From: Maricaulis sp965228215
Lineage (GTDB): Bacteria > Pseudomonadota > Alphaproteobacteria > Caulobacterales > Maricaulaceae
Direction: 5' to 3'
Assembly (NCBI GenBank): GCA_965228215.1
Contig: OZ245800.1
Location: 806,001 to 870,000, forward strand
Length of the DNA stretch: 64,000 nt
The notes under the pieces were generated by a model. That model saw only the letters and a list, made by a program, of their open reading frames with translations, had not been told where the DNA came from and ran no database searches. Position numbers and translations under genes: made by a program. Numbering within the stretch: the stretch's first letter is position 1; the number at the start of each line of letters is the position of its first letter. Below, piece by piece: positions 1 through 8,748 of the stretch.

Positions 1-1
1 G

Positions 2-271
2 CTGGCGCTCTACCTCTTCCTGCGACGCTTCCCGCTGGACATCTGCGTCGCCACGGCCGTGATCGCCTCCGCTATCAGCGTGCTGACGGGTCTCGGCCTA
101 CATCTCCAGGCCGGCTATCTGGTCTGGGAAATCCTTATCTTCGCCGCTCCGGCCGTGATGCTGGGCGGATTTCTCGCCCGCCGCCTGGCGCACCGGCTTG
201 GCGCATTCCGGCTCAAGCTGGCCACGGGAATCTGGATTATCTCGTCCAGCGCAATTTTACTCCTAACCTGA
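2..271 (+). CDS. C-terminal fragment of a TauE/SafE-type membrane transporter
   Basis: The frame is open from the left edge, so only the last 89 residues are visible. They are strongly hydrophobic, with about three membrane segments. A loop reading GGFLARRLAHRLG sits before the last helix, which resembles the C-terminal repeat of the TSUP (sulfite exporter TauE/SafE) family, where a Gly/Arg-rich loop precedes the final helix. The ATG at 59 would be an internal Met, because the frame continues upstream without a stop. The substrate cannot be told from this piece; the family moves small sulfur or organic anions across the inner membrane. Another polytopic membrane family remains possible. Confidence 0.55.
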   Translation: MALYLFLRRFPLDICVATAVIASAISVLTGLGLHLQAGYLVWEILIFAAPAVMLGGFLARRLAHRLGAFRLKLATGIWIISSSAILLLT

Positions 272-343
272 AGCACAAATTCCCGTATTGCCCATCATGC
301 CTGAGCATGCAGAATGCAAAATGCTGCAAATCGGGAGGCATGC

Positions 344-2782
344 ATGTCGGGACACCTCATGAGAAGCACCGCGGTGATCGCTTTGATTTCGATCGCTGCA
401 TGCTCACCATCACCGCAGGACATTGCGCCTCAGACAGATCCCGAAACCGCCCCCGAAGCCGCCTCGGACGCGACGCCGGAGGCCGAAACTATCGAGCCGG
501 ATTATCTGCGCGCAGAAATTCGCGAGAACGGTTCGGTCTGGGTCACGCAATGGGGTAATTCCGACCGCCCGCTGGCGACGGATGCGTACCGGCTGACGCG
601 CGCCGACGGATCCCAAGTCGCGCTGAGTGCAGCCTTGCCGGCGAGCGCCGACGAGATCCAGCTCTTCCCGTCCGAGGATCTTGATATTCGCCGAGTCCAC
701 TATCTCGAGATTCCCGAACTCGACCTGCGGGCCCGCGTTCGTTTCGACGGCTGGTTCAGATCGGTTTACTCAGACAAGGAACTCGGCGCCAACATCTCCG
801 AGGACGGTAGCCGGACCGATTTCCGGGTTTTCGCCCCGCGCGCTGACCGGGTTCGCCTCTATCTCTACGAAAATGCCGGGGACGGTCCTGAAGCCGCCTT
901 TGCCAGCGTGGAGATGCAGGCCGACGAGAACGGCGTGTTCGAGGCCAGCTTCCCCGGCGATCTGCACGGCGTGTATTATGACTTCACTGCGCACGGGCCC
1001 ACCGGACCCGGCTCGCGCTTCTACGCAACGCATCCGGTTCACCTGTCCGATCCCTATGCGCGCGTGAACGCTGAAGCCACCGGCAAGAGCCGTGTCTGGC
1101 GCGCCACCACGCCGGCAACGCCGCTGGCGAATGGACGCCCGGCGATGGAAGATGTCGTTGCCTATGAAGTGCACGTCCAGGACTTCACCGACCTTCTGCC
1201 GAACCAGGCTGAGCTGGGCAGTTCCATTCCGGCCATGGCGGAGAGTGGGCTGACCAATTCGCGCGGAGAACCGATCGGTTTCGACCACATCGTCGATCTC
1301 GGCGTGAACGTGGTCCACCTCCTGCCGATGCAGGAATTCATCCATCGCGACCGTGGGACCTGGCGCGAGAATTACAGCGATGTGCCGCTGATGCAGGAAA
1401 TGGGGATAGCGGAGGAAGATTATCAGTGGGGCTATCGCACCACGCACCCCTTCGCCATCGAGACCCGCTACCGCCAGACCGGCACCGAGCACGGCGCCCA
1501 GCGCGACCAGTTCCGCGACCTCGTCCAGGCCTTCCATGATCGCGGCATCGCAGTGATCATCGATCTAGTGCCCAATCATACCGGCGAGAATATGGATGGT
1601 CGCGAAGATGTGTTGAATTACAATGCCTTCGCACCGTTTTATTATTATCGCCTCGATGATGAGGGCCGGCATATCGGTGCATTCGGCAATGAGGTGAAGT
1701 CCGAAGACCGGCCGATGGTCGCGCGCTGGCTGATCGATCAATGCCGGCACCTGATCGAGGAAATCGGCATTGACGGATTCCGCATCGATCTCGCGGGCCA
1801 GGTCGACGAGCAGACGCTCTATGCCCTGCGCGAGGCGCTCGGCGATGATGTCATCATCTATGGCGAACCCTGGATCGACACGAATGACCCCTTCGTCCGG
1901 GCCAATCCCGACTGGGACTGGTACAAGGAAGACGCGCCGATCACCTTCTTCCAGGATGACAGCCGCAATGCGCTGGTCGGCTCGCCCTTCGTGCTGGAGA
2001 ACCCGGCAACGGATCTAGGTTATTCCGGCGGCAATACCGATCTGCGCGCGGACGCGATCCATGCCATCGCCAACACTTGGCCGACCGAGACCGAGTCCCC
2101 GAACCAGGGCCTCAACTACATGGACATTCACGACAACTGGACGCTCGCCGACCGTTTCGCCCTTAGCGACTGGGATGGCCGTCAGGGCGTGAACGAGGCG
2201 GGATACCGGATTGCTGCCGGTTTCCTGATGACCTCGCTCGGTCCGATCGTGATCCATGGCGGTTCGGAATTCATGCGTTCGAAGGGCATCTCACCGCTGC
2301 ACGAGACCTTCGTGGAAACACCGGCCGGCCCCTTCCAGATGAAGGGGCGCGAAGACACCTACAATGTTCGCACACCCAATCATTTCATCTGGGAGAATAT
2401 CGGCGCGACCGCAGATGAAGCACCGGCTGACTATGCGGCCATGCATGCCTGGTGGCGCGGCCTGATCCATTTCCGCAATTCCGATGCCGGCGAGGTCTTC
2501 CGCACCGCCGAGACGCCGCGCGAAGGATATTTCACCTGGCTGATGCCGGAGGATCGCCCGGATTTGCTTGGCTATCTGGTAGACGACTCCGTCCTGGTCC
2601 TTGCGAATGTGGGCGCCTCGGCCGGACGATTCGAGAATGTCGATTTACCCGCGGGCGACTGGCGCCAGATCGCGAATGGTCAGGAGGTGGATGCCGCGGC
2701 GAGTTTCGGCCGGGAAAGCGGTGGCCGGAGCACGGATTTCGATGCCCCGGCACAGAGCTTCCAGATCTGGGTTCGCGACTAG
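344..2782 (+). CDS. Exported pullulanase-like glycoside hydrolase, family GH13
   Basis: Probable periplasmic or surface lipoprotein that cleaves alpha-glucan linkages. I chose ATG 344 because GGAGG at 334-338 sits five bases upstream; ATG 314 and ATG 359 are also in frame. The N-terminus has a short hydrophobic stretch ending in a lipobox (SIAAC). A CBM48/pullulanase-N domain follows at about residues 140-240, then the GH13 barrel. The four GH13 signature regions are present: DLVPNHT (407-413), GFRIDLA with nucleophile Asp482, YGEPW with acid/base Glu508, and MDIHDNW with Asp597. The YQWGY motif and GEPW are typical of pullulanase/isoamylase-like enzymes rather than plain alpha-amylases. Predicted length is 812 residues. 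Exact linkage preference is inference. No other starch genes lie in the window. Confidence 0.88.
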   Translation: MSGHLMRSTAVIALISIAACSPSPQDIAPQTDPETAPEAASDATPEAETIEPDYLRAEIRENGSVWVTQWGNSDRPLATDAYRLTRADGSQVALSAALPASADEIQLFPSEDLDIRRVHYLEIPELDLRARVRFDGWFRSVYSDKELGANISEDGSRTDFRVFAPRADRVRLYLYENAGDGPEAAFASVEMQADENGVFEASFPGDLHGVYYDFTAHGPTGPGSRFYATHPVHLSDPYARVNAEATGKSRVWRATTPATPLANGRPAMEDVVAYEVHVQDFTDLLPNQAELGSSIPAMAESGLTNSRGEPIGFDHIVDLGVNVVHLLPMQEFIHRDRGTWRENYSDVPLMQEMGIAEEDYQWGYRTTHPFAIETRYRQTGTEHGAQRDQFRDLVQAFHDRGIAVIIDLVPNHTGENMDGREDVLNYNAFAPFYYYRLDDEGRHIGAFGNEVKSEDRPMVARWLIDQCRHLIEEIGIDGFRIDLAGQVDEQTLYALREALGDDVIIYGEPWIDTNDPFVRANPDWDWYKEDAPITFFQDDSRNALVGSPFVLENPATDLGYSGGNTDLRADAIHAIANTWPTETESPNQGLNYMDIHDNWTLADRFALSDWDGRQGVNEAGYRIAAGFLMTSLGPIVIHGGSEFMRSKGISPLHETFVETPAGPFQMKGREDTYNVRTPNHFIWENIGATADEAPADYAAMHAWWRGLIHFRNSDAGEVFRTAETPREGYFTWLMPEDRPDLLGYLVDDSVLVLANVGASAGRFENVDLPAGDWRQIANGQEVDAAASFGRESGGRSTDFDAPAQSFQIWVRD

Positions 2783-3177
2783 GTCGCGAGCCCCCAGATC
2801 AGGACACCGACGGACCAGAACACCATCAACATCAGGGTCAGGAATCCGGTGAGGAAGCCGATGAGGCGGGTCTTTGGGTCCTTGAGATAGGCTTGCGAGT
2901 AGATGACCCGGGAGACGAGCCAGATCACGGCACCGATCCCGGCATAGAGATCGCCGGCAATCATGGCGAAGATCCAGAGCGCGGGCAGGAACAATACCCA
3001 TTGCTCGATCGTGTTCATGTGAACGCGGAAGGCCCGGTTGAAGGCGTCATCACCACTGATCTCGGGCGCAGACACACCCGATTTCTGGCGCATCTGGCCG
3101 ACGCGGAACGAGAATACCTGCGTCATCAGGATGATCAGCAAAGTCCCGATCGCCGTGAACGGATAGGCAAAATCCAT
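2779..3177 (-). CDS. MAPEG family membrane protein
   Basis: 132 residues with about four membrane helices and the MAPEG pattern: an N-terminal helix, a charged loop containing FNRAFRVHMNT, and a helix starting EQWVLFLPAL. MAPEG proteins include microsomal glutathione transferases, but most bacterial members have no known reaction. A longer reading frame starts further upstream, but ATG 3177 is preceded by GGGGGAG and begins exactly at the first hydrophobic segment. The gene ends with a 4-base tail-to-tail overlap with the GH13 gene. It lies 103 bases downstream of the SRPBCC gene and may be co-transcribed with it. Confidence 0.8.
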   Translation of the reverse strand: MDFAYPFTAIGTLLIILMTQVFSFRVGQMRQKSGVSAPEISGDDAFNRAFRVHMNTIEQWVLFLPALWIFAMIAGDLYAGIGAVIWLVSRVIYSQAYLKDPKTRLIGFLTGFLTLMLMVFWSVGVLIWGLAT

Positions 3178-3280
3178 GGTCTCCCCCTGTTGCATGCGGG
3201 TGCCGGACCGGCTCCCGTCCTGCACCACTTCACGCTGGTGCGTCGGCAATGTCCAGCCGGTCGCGGCCAGAGGTGGGGCG

Positions 3281-3733
3281 TCAGAGCACGGCCGCGAGAC
3301 AATCGAGACTGGATGCCCAGCCCTGGCCGTGATTGTCGCGGGATTCCGCGCTCTCGAAGATCGCATGGGTCAAGCTCAGCGACGTGCCGTCCGGATGATC
3401 CTGCAGCTCGATCTCGACCAGGCTCTCATGACCGCGCGCGCCGTCTTCCTCCCAACCCCAGGTGAAGACGATCCGGCTGGTCGGCTGCAGTTGGACATAG
3501 ACACCGGAGACAATGAAGTCGGTACCTTCGGAATTGCGCATCACGGTGCGCCAGGCACCGCCTTCACGGACCTCCATCCGTACGTCCGGCGCATGCACAC
3601 CCTCCGGCCCCCACCATTGCGCCAGCAGGGCCGGGTCGGTGAAGGCCGCGTAGACGCGTTCTCGGGTGGCCCTGAACACGCGATCCACGCGCAGTGTCCG
3701 GGTCTCGGTATCGATCACGGCCGTATCATCCAT
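3281..3733 (-). CDS. SRPBCC / AHSA1-domain protein
   Basis: 150-residue single-domain protein of the START-like SRPBCC superfamily, AHSA1 branch. It shows the typical FRATRERVYAAFTDP and WWGPEG motifs and a C-terminal long helix (GWASSLDCLAAVL). These folds bind hydrophobic ligands; no enzymatic role is known for most. ATG 3733 is preferred over GTG 3736 because AAGGAG lies six to seven bases upstream. The start overlaps the ArsR stop by 8 bases, so translation is probably coupled. ArsR-SRPBCC pairs are common in Proteobacteria, and the regulator probably controls this gene. Confidence 0.88.
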   Translation of the reverse strand: MDDTAVIDTETRTLRVDRVFRATRERVYAAFTDPALLAQWWGPEGVHAPDVRMEVREGGAWRTVMRNSEGTDFIVSGVYVQLQPTSRIVFTWGWEEDGARGHESLVEIELQDHPDGTSLSLTHAIFESAESRDNHGQGWASSLDCLAAVL

Positions 3734-4067
3734 CACTCTCTCCTTCCGTGTCTGACAGCAGGACGTCCAGCCGGTCGAAACTCGTCGTCCAGAATTCGCG
3801 GTAATGCTGAAGCCAGTCCTCGATCGAGGAAAAACAGGACCGGCGCAGGCGGCATACGCGCCATTGTTTCTCGACGCGCCGTTCGATCAGGCCGACATCC
3901 TCCAGGACTTTGAGATGCCTTGAGATGGCGGCGCCCGTCATCGAATGGGGTGACGCCAATTCGCCAACAGTCTGCTCTTCTTTCTCGAGAAGGCTCTCCA
4001 CGATCGCGAAACGCGTGGGATCGGACAGGGCACCGAAAATCTTCGGCAGGGCTGATGACTGGGGCAT
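3726..4067 (-). CDS. ArsR/SmtB-type winged-helix repressor
   Basis: 113 residues with a compact ArsR winged helix: FGALSDPTRFAIVESL (helix 1), a recognition segment at MTGAAISRHLKVLEDVG, and the wing at LIERRVEKQWRVCRL. The usual metal-binding ELCVCDL cluster is absent, so a metal sensor of the classic ArsR type is unlikely. Two Cys residues (in RVCRL and RSCF) sit after the wing and might respond to something else. The gene is first in an ArsR-SRPBCC-(MAPEG) cluster. A perfect inverted repeat lies 18 bases before its start codon, which suggests autorepression. Confidence 0.9.
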   Translation of the reverse strand: MPQSSALPKIFGALSDPTRFAIVESLLEKEEQTVGELASPHSMTGAAISRHLKVLEDVGLIERRVEKQWRVCRLRRSCFSSIEDWLQHYREFWTTSFDRLDVLLSDTEGESDG

Positions 4068-4085
4068 GATTTCCCGCGATGGCTT

Positions 4086-4107
4086 TATTTAACTTTTACG
4101 TTAAATA
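4086..4107. promoter_or_regulatory. Candidate ArsR operator (perfect inverted repeat)
   Basis: TATTTAAC, six bases, then GTTAAATA: two perfect 8-base arms. The element is AT-rich in a GC-rich neighbourhood and lies just upstream of the arsR-like start at 4067, where the promoter should be. Size and position fit an ArsR dimer site. Binding is inferred. Confidence 0.6.
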
Positions 4108-4167
4108 CAAAAGCGCTTGAGTCAACACGTGACTGAAACCGATGCCTATCTCACTGTAATGATGGGT

Positions 4168-4572
4168 TTACGCGCGGATCATGTCCGGCTTGCGGACCTG
4201 GCGGCGCGGATCGATCTTGCGGATATTCCGGTCCAGACGATCAATCAGCCGTGACAGATCGCGGCGCTTCTGCTCCGCGCTGCTGGACCCGGTGAACGAC
4301 AGGCGCAGCGTCTCGGCATGGATGCGCAGGCCCTGGCAGCGGCCGATGGCATCATCGCGATGCCCCGGAAGACGGCGGAAATCATCCTCGCGGCGCTCGA
4401 GCGCGCGCGTCAGGAGGCAAAGCGTTTCGGACAGCAGGAAGCCCGCAACCGGATCATCTCCCGGTGCGTCGTGCACGTAGCGCAGCGATGCGGACATCGC
4501 GGCGAGATCTGCGGCCGGCTTGCTGGCAAACACGCGACTGCCCTCCTCTCTCAGTCTGAAGGCATAGCCCAA
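4168..4572 (-). CDS. Hypothetical protein, 134 residues
   Basis: I do not recognise a family. The protein is soluble, with no membrane segment, and has a charged helical central part (LTRALERREDDFRRLPGHRD). The C-terminal third is very basic, carrying Arg/Asp-rich repeats such as RLIDRLDRNIRKID that could form a coiled coil. The competing plus-strand frames give Arg/Ser-rich low-complexity products, so the minus frame is the better coding choice. No strong ribosome binding site is visible before ATG 4572. A perfect 16-base palindrome lies 44 bases upstream. The gene stands alone between the arsR operator and selD. Confidence 0.5.
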   Translation of the reverse strand: MGYAFRLREEGSRVFASKPAADLAAMSASLRYVHDAPGDDPVAGFLLSETLCLLTRALERREDDFRRLPGHRDDAIGRCQGLRIHAETLRLSFTGSSSAEQKRRDLSRLIDRLDRNIRKIDPRRQVRKPDMIRA

Positions 4573-4615
4573 AGCCCGGACCGGGTCGCGCGAAACTGCG
4601 AAACAGGTTGAATCA

Positions 4616-4631
4616 AAGTTTAATTAAACTT
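4616..4631. promoter_or_regulatory. Perfect 16-base palindrome, candidate operator
   Basis: AAGTTTAATTAAACTT is its own reverse complement over all 16 bases. It lies in the 85-base gap between selD (3' end) and the hypothetical gene 4168-4572 (5' end), so it most likely acts on the latter. The binding protein is unknown. Confidence 0.4.
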
Positions 4632-4657
4632 GGCGCGACCGGATTAACCACGCCCGC

Positions 4658-5710
4658 TCAGACCAGGTGGATGCGCGGCTGGCCGGTCTTGACCCGACCG
4701 ATGATCGCTGCACCGGCATGTCCATGCTCGTCGAAACAGGCCAGAACCTGTTCCACCGTCTCCGGCGCGCAGGAAACGAGCAGGCCGCCGCTGGTCTGGG
4801 GGTCGCAATAGAGATCCCGGTCGAAATCGCTGACACGCTCAGCATTCTCGATAGCGGCCCTGATCGCGGCCCAGTTCCGGCCGGATGCGCCCGTTCGAAC
4901 CCCGGCCTCCAGAAGTGTACGTGCGCCCTCGAAAACCGGAATCGCCGACCGGTCCAGTTCGACCGCTACGCCCGACCCCTCGCTCATCTCCTTGAGATGG
5001 CCCAGCAGGCCGAAACCGGTCACATCGGTCATGGCGTGAACACCATCCAGTTTCGCAAGATCGGCACCCGGGGCATTAAGCCGGGTGGTCGAGGCGATCA
5101 TGTCGGCATAATCCGCATCGGACAGTTCACCGCGCTTGAGAGCCGCGCTGAAAATCCCGATCCCCAGCGGCTTGCCCAGAACCAGGACATCACCCGGCTT
5201 CGCGCCCGCATTGGTCAGGATCTGGTCTGGATGCGCCCGACCCAGCGCGACCAGGCCGTAGATCGGCTCGACCGAGTCGATCGAATGCCCGCCGGCCACC
5301 GGAGCTCCGGCGGCCTCGGCCACGCTCGCCCCGCCATCCAGAATGGACTTGATCACCGAAGGTGGAAGCTTGCCGACCGGCATGCCGACAATCGCCAGGC
5401 AAAAGATCGGCTCGGCGCCCATGGCATAAATATCGGAGATCGCATTGGTCGCGGCGATACGGCCGAACTCATAGGGATCATCGACAACCGGCATGAAGAA
5501 ATCCGTCGTCGCCACAATCGCGAGATCATCCGCAAGGCGATAGACCGCCGCGTCGTCGCGCGTGCCGGCATCCACCATCAAGGCCGCCGGCAGAGCCGCA
5601 CCCTGCGTTTCGCCGAGAATCTGGCTCAGAACCGCCGGATCGAGCTTGCACCCGCATCCACCGCCATGGGCGAGACTGGTGAGGCTCGGCGTCTCGGTGA
5701 CATCACTCAT
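4658..5710 (-). CDS. selD: Selenide, water dikinase (selenophosphate synthase)
   Basis: Makes selenophosphate from selenide and ATP. The 350-residue length is normal. The N-terminus carries the active-site loop HGGGCGCK; Cys19 corresponds to E. coli Cys17 and Lys22 to the catalytic Lys20. Here the active position is an ordinary Cys codon, not Sec. AIRS-type ATP-binding features follow (VDAGTRDDAAVYRL, TDFFMPVVDDPYEFG, GGHSID, DVTGFGLLGHL). It is transcribed away from mnmH with 62 bases between the start codons. Because no selA, selB or selC lies here, the visible use for its product is tRNA 2-selenouridine. Confidence 0.97.
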   Translation of the reverse strand: MSDVTETPSLTSLAHGGGCGCKLDPAVLSQILGETQGAALPAALMVDAGTRDDAAVYRLADDLAIVATTDFFMPVVDDPYEFGRIAATNAISDIYAMGAEPIFCLAIVGMPVGKLPPSVIKSILDGGASVAEAAGAPVAGGHSIDSVEPIYGLVALGRAHPDQILTNAGAKPGDVLVLGKPLGIGIFSAALKRGELSDADYADMIASTTRLNAPGADLAKLDGVHAMTDVTGFGLLGHLKEMSEGSGVAVELDRSAIPVFEGARTLLEAGVRTGASGRNWAAIRAAIENAERVSDFDRDLYCDPQTSGGLLVSCAPETVEQVLACFDEHGHAGAAIIGRVKTGQPRIHLV

Positions 5711-5772
5711 GTGGGTGTTTCCTGCGTTTGGACGATTGCCTTGCGGCGGCAGGCCGCGAGTATAGTGCGACC

Positions 5773-6828
5773 ATGGCGGGATTTAAGACCATAAGCACAC
5801 TTGAACCGGCAGCGCTGGACGCGTTTGACCGCATCATCGATGTGCGCTCGCCGTCGGAATTCGCCGAGGACCACATTCCCAGCGCCATCAACCTGCCCGT
5901 CCTCGACGATGAGGAGAGAGCGCGCGTCGGCACGACCTATAAACAGGTCTCGCCCTTCGACGCGCGCAAGCACGGCGCGGCCCTCGTCTCGGCCAATATC
6001 AGCCGGCATCTCAGCCATGCGCTCGCCGGTCAGCCCGGCAGTTTTCATCCGCTGGTCTATTGCTGGCGCGGCGGCATGCGATCGAATTCGATGGCCCTGG
6101 TCCTGGCGTCGATCGGCTGGCGGGTCGGACTGCTGGAAGGCGGTTACAGGCGCTGGCGCCAGGACGTGACGCGCGGGCTCGACGCCGAGGCCCCGGCCCT
6201 GCCCATAACCCTGATCGACGGCCAGACCGGTGTTGCCAAGACCGCCTTGCTGCACGCCCTCGCCGAACGCGGCGCACAGGTCATCGACCTGGAAGGTCTC
6301 GCCCATCATCGCGGCTCGGTGTTCGGCGGACTGCCCGATCTGCCCCAGCCGAGCCAGAAAGCCTTCGAAACCCGTATCTGGGACCAGTTACGCCGCATGG
6401 ACCTCTCGCGCCCAATCTATGTCGAGGCGGAGTCGAGCCTGGTCGGCAAGCGGCGCGTACCCCCGCGTCTGTGGACGTCGATGAAAGCGGCCCCGCGTTT
6501 CGAGATTGCGGCGCCCACAGCCGAACGCGCGCGCTATCTGGTGACGGCCTATCCGGACATGCTGCAGGATCGCGACCGGCTGGAAACTGCTATCGAGCGC
6601 CTGTCGGGCCGCCACGCCAATGAACGCATGCAGGCCTGGCGAGACCAGGCCGATCGCGGTGAATTCCAGGATCTCGCCGAAAGCCTTGTGATCGAGCACT
6701 ATGATCCGGCCTATTCGCGATCGCGAAAACGTCGGCCACCTCCGCACGCACCCGTCGTGCTCGAGACAGACAGTCTTGCGCCGGACGGTATCGCGGATCT
6801 GGCTGACCGGGTGCTGGCCTCGGCCTAG
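5773..6828 (+). CDS. mnmH: tRNA 2-selenouridine synthase
   Basis: Replaces sulfur by selenium at the wobble 2-thiouridine of certain tRNAs, using selenophosphate. The N-terminal rhodanese domain (about 1-135) has the catalytic Cys97 in YCWRGGMRS, the same position as in E. coli MnmH (YbbB). A P-loop follows at 150-157 (GQTGVAKT). I start at ATG 5773, which gives 351 residues with Cys97 in the family register; a TTG at 5728 would add 15 unlikely residues. The 3' end overlaps the histidine kinase gene tail-to-tail by 4 bases. Its partner enzyme SelD is divergently transcribed next door. Confidence 0.96.
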   Translation: MAGFKTISTLEPAALDAFDRIIDVRSPSEFAEDHIPSAINLPVLDDEERARVGTTYKQVSPFDARKHGAALVSANISRHLSHALAGQPGSFHPLVYCWRGGMRSNSMALVLASIGWRVGLLEGGYRRWRQDVTRGLDAEAPALPITLIDGQTGVAKTALLHALAERGAQVIDLEGLAHHRGSVFGGLPDLPQPSQKAFETRIWDQLRRMDLSRPIYVEAESSLVGKRRVPPRLWTSMKAAPRFEIAAPTAERARYLVTAYPDMLQDRDRLETAIERLSGRHANERMQAWRDQADRGEFQDLAESLVIEHYDPAYSRSRKRRPPPHAPVVLETDSLAPDGIADLADRVLASA

Positions 6829-8549
6829 ACCGCCTTGAGATGGTCCTGGAGCGGTTCCAGCAGGACCGGCTTGCCGAGAGCACCGTCAAATCCGGCTTCC
6901 TCGTATGAACTCAGCTGATGGCTCATCACATTGGCGGTCTGCGCGATGACGGTCGCGGAAATTCGGTTTTCCGCCGCCTCGATCTCCCGAATTTTCTCGA
7001 GGGTCGCATAACCGTTCATGCCGGGCATGGAGATGTCCAGGAAAACGATATCAAAATGCTTGTCGGCCACGCATTGCACCGCCTCCTCGCCGGAGCTGGC
7101 ATAGTCGGCCTCGTAGCCCAGCTTGCCCAGCATGCCGCGCATGACCTCGCGATTGATACTCACATCATCGACGACGAGAATGCTCAGCGCACGGCTGGTC
7201 TCGGCCTGCGCACCATCTGCATCTGCAGCCATTTTTGCCGGATCAGCAGCCTCCTCCAGTTCAACCGGGAGCGAGAGCCGCAATGTGAAACACGATCCCT
7301 TGCCCAGATTGCTCTCGACGTCGATCTGGCCGTGCATGAGTTCCACGAGATGGGAGACGATCGACAGGCCGAGCCCGCTGCCGCCGTATTTGCGCGACGT
7401 GCTCTGGTCCGCCTGGACGAATTTGTCGAATATCTTCGCCTGTTGTTCCTCGCTGAGACCGATGCCGGTATCGCGAACCTCGAACTGGATTTCTGAACCG
7501 GTGAGACCGGGAAGAATGGCCAATTCGACCTCGCCCTTCGCGGTGAATTTCACGGCGTTGGACAGGAGATTGTGCAGGATTTGCGCAATACGGTTCTCGT
7601 CACCGGTCCGCTTGCTCGCCAGATTCAGGGCGGGATCTATGCGCACGGTGAAACCGACGCCCTTGTCCTCGGCTACCCGCCGGTGCACCGGTGCAAGAGC
7701 ATCCACGAGGGCGCGAAGGTCGAAACCGCGCAGTTCGATCGACAGATGCCCGGCCTCGATACGTGACAGGTCGAGCACATCATTGAGCGTGGTCAGCAAG
7801 AGTTCGCCGGACTGGGCGATCGCGCGGACCTGGTCCTGCTGGTCCGGTCGCAGGCTGCTTTCCTCGAGGATCCGGGCCATGCCCAGAACACCATTGAGTG
7901 GCGTGCGGATCTCGTGACTCACATTGGCCAGGAATTCGGACTTGGCGAGACTGGCTTCCTCGGCCCGCTCGGTCTGGCGCTGAAGCTCGCGCGCCGCATG
8001 CACCATCTGGCGACGGAAAACGGCGGACCCGGCGAACACGAAACTGGCCGCCAGGACCTGGCCGGCGATCAGTGTCGTTATGTTCACGTCGGGCAAGGCA
8101 GCCGCCCATTGCGCGCTCGTCATCATGAATGTGCCGACATAGGCGCACAGGGCGAGCGCGAGCGTGACCAGACCGTCCCGCCAGCCAAGAGCCAGCGTCA
8201 TCGTCAGCACGGCCGGCACGAAGAGGAGATTGCTCGGGCTGACCATCTCCCGCGCCGCCAGCGACAGGACCAGCATCATGACGGCCACGACGTGTCCGAA
8301 AATCCGGACATTGCGATCAAACTGGGCAGCCCCGACCACAAAGATTGGGCCGGCCAGACAGAACAGCGCAATGATTCCGCCGAGCCCTACGGTGACCGGG
8401 TAGCTGAATAGATAGGACAGATTGATCAGGGTAATGCCCAGGCCCGACGATCCGGCCAGCAGGCAAAAAACTGAAAAGGCGCGTTCACTCGCGAGGCGCA
8501 AATGACCGTGCGCCGCCGAAGTGGGCCAATATTTATTCAGTATATTCAA
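6825..8549 (-). CDS. Hybrid sensor histidine kinase
   Basis: 574 residues. An N-terminal block of about six membrane helices (25-180) has almost no periplasmic loops. Then come HisKA with phospho-acceptor His212 (SHEIRTPLNG), a HATPase domain (HNLLSNAVKFT, DTGIGL, GGSGLGLSI), and a C-terminal receiver (454-574) with Asp505 in VFLDISMPGMNG. The membrane block may sense a membrane or redox signal, which is inference. The start is TTG 8549 with GGGTAGGG upstream; no ATG occurs near the right position. No response regulator or HPt gene is adjacent, so its output partner is elsewhere. Confidence 0.93.
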   Translation of the reverse strand: MNILNKYWPTSAAHGHLRLASERAFSVFCLLAGSSGLGITLINLSYLFSYPVTVGLGGIIALFCLAGPIFVVGAAQFDRNVRIFGHVVAVMMLVLSLAAREMVSPSNLLFVPAVLTMTLALGWRDGLVTLALALCAYVGTFMMTSAQWAAALPDVNITTLIAGQVLAASFVFAGSAVFRRQMVHAARELQRQTERAEEASLAKSEFLANVSHEIRTPLNGVLGMARILEESSLRPDQQDQVRAIAQSGELLLTTLNDVLDLSRIEAGHLSIELRGFDLRALVDALAPVHRRVAEDKGVGFTVRIDPALNLASKRTGDENRIAQILHNLLSNAVKFTAKGEVELAILPGLTGSEIQFEVRDTGIGLSEEQQAKIFDKFVQADQSTSRKYGGSGLGLSIVSHLVELMHGQIDVESNLGKGSCFTLRLSLPVELEEAADPAKMAADADGAQAETSRALSILVVDDVSINREVMRGMLGKLGYEADYASSGEEAVQCVADKHFDIVFLDISMPGMNGYATLEKIREIEAAENRISATVIAQTANVMSHQLSSYEEAGFDGALGKPVLLEPLQDHLKAV

Positions 8550-8585
8550 GACCCTACCCGGAGCCGCCCTCGTCAGCGCATAAGT

Positions 8586-8600
8586 ATATGCACGGCATAT
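8586..8600. promoter_or_regulatory. Inverted repeat in divergent promoter region
   Basis: ATATGC, three bases, GCATAT: perfect 6-base arms in the AT-rich 199-base gap between the divergent hybrid kinase and M14 peptidase genes. It could be an operator for either gene. Short arms mean chance cannot be excluded. I see no other clear site in this gap. Confidence 0.25.
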
Positions 8601-8748
8601 TGAGGAATTCCTTCTTCAAAACAACTCTTTCCGGAATTTTCATCGTCTACCCAGGTCCGGTTCCATTCACGGCCCCACACGACTGTGATTGGCCAAGCCC
8701 CCACAAAGCTCTAGCTTTTTCGCCTATCGATTCTGGTGGGGGAGAGAC

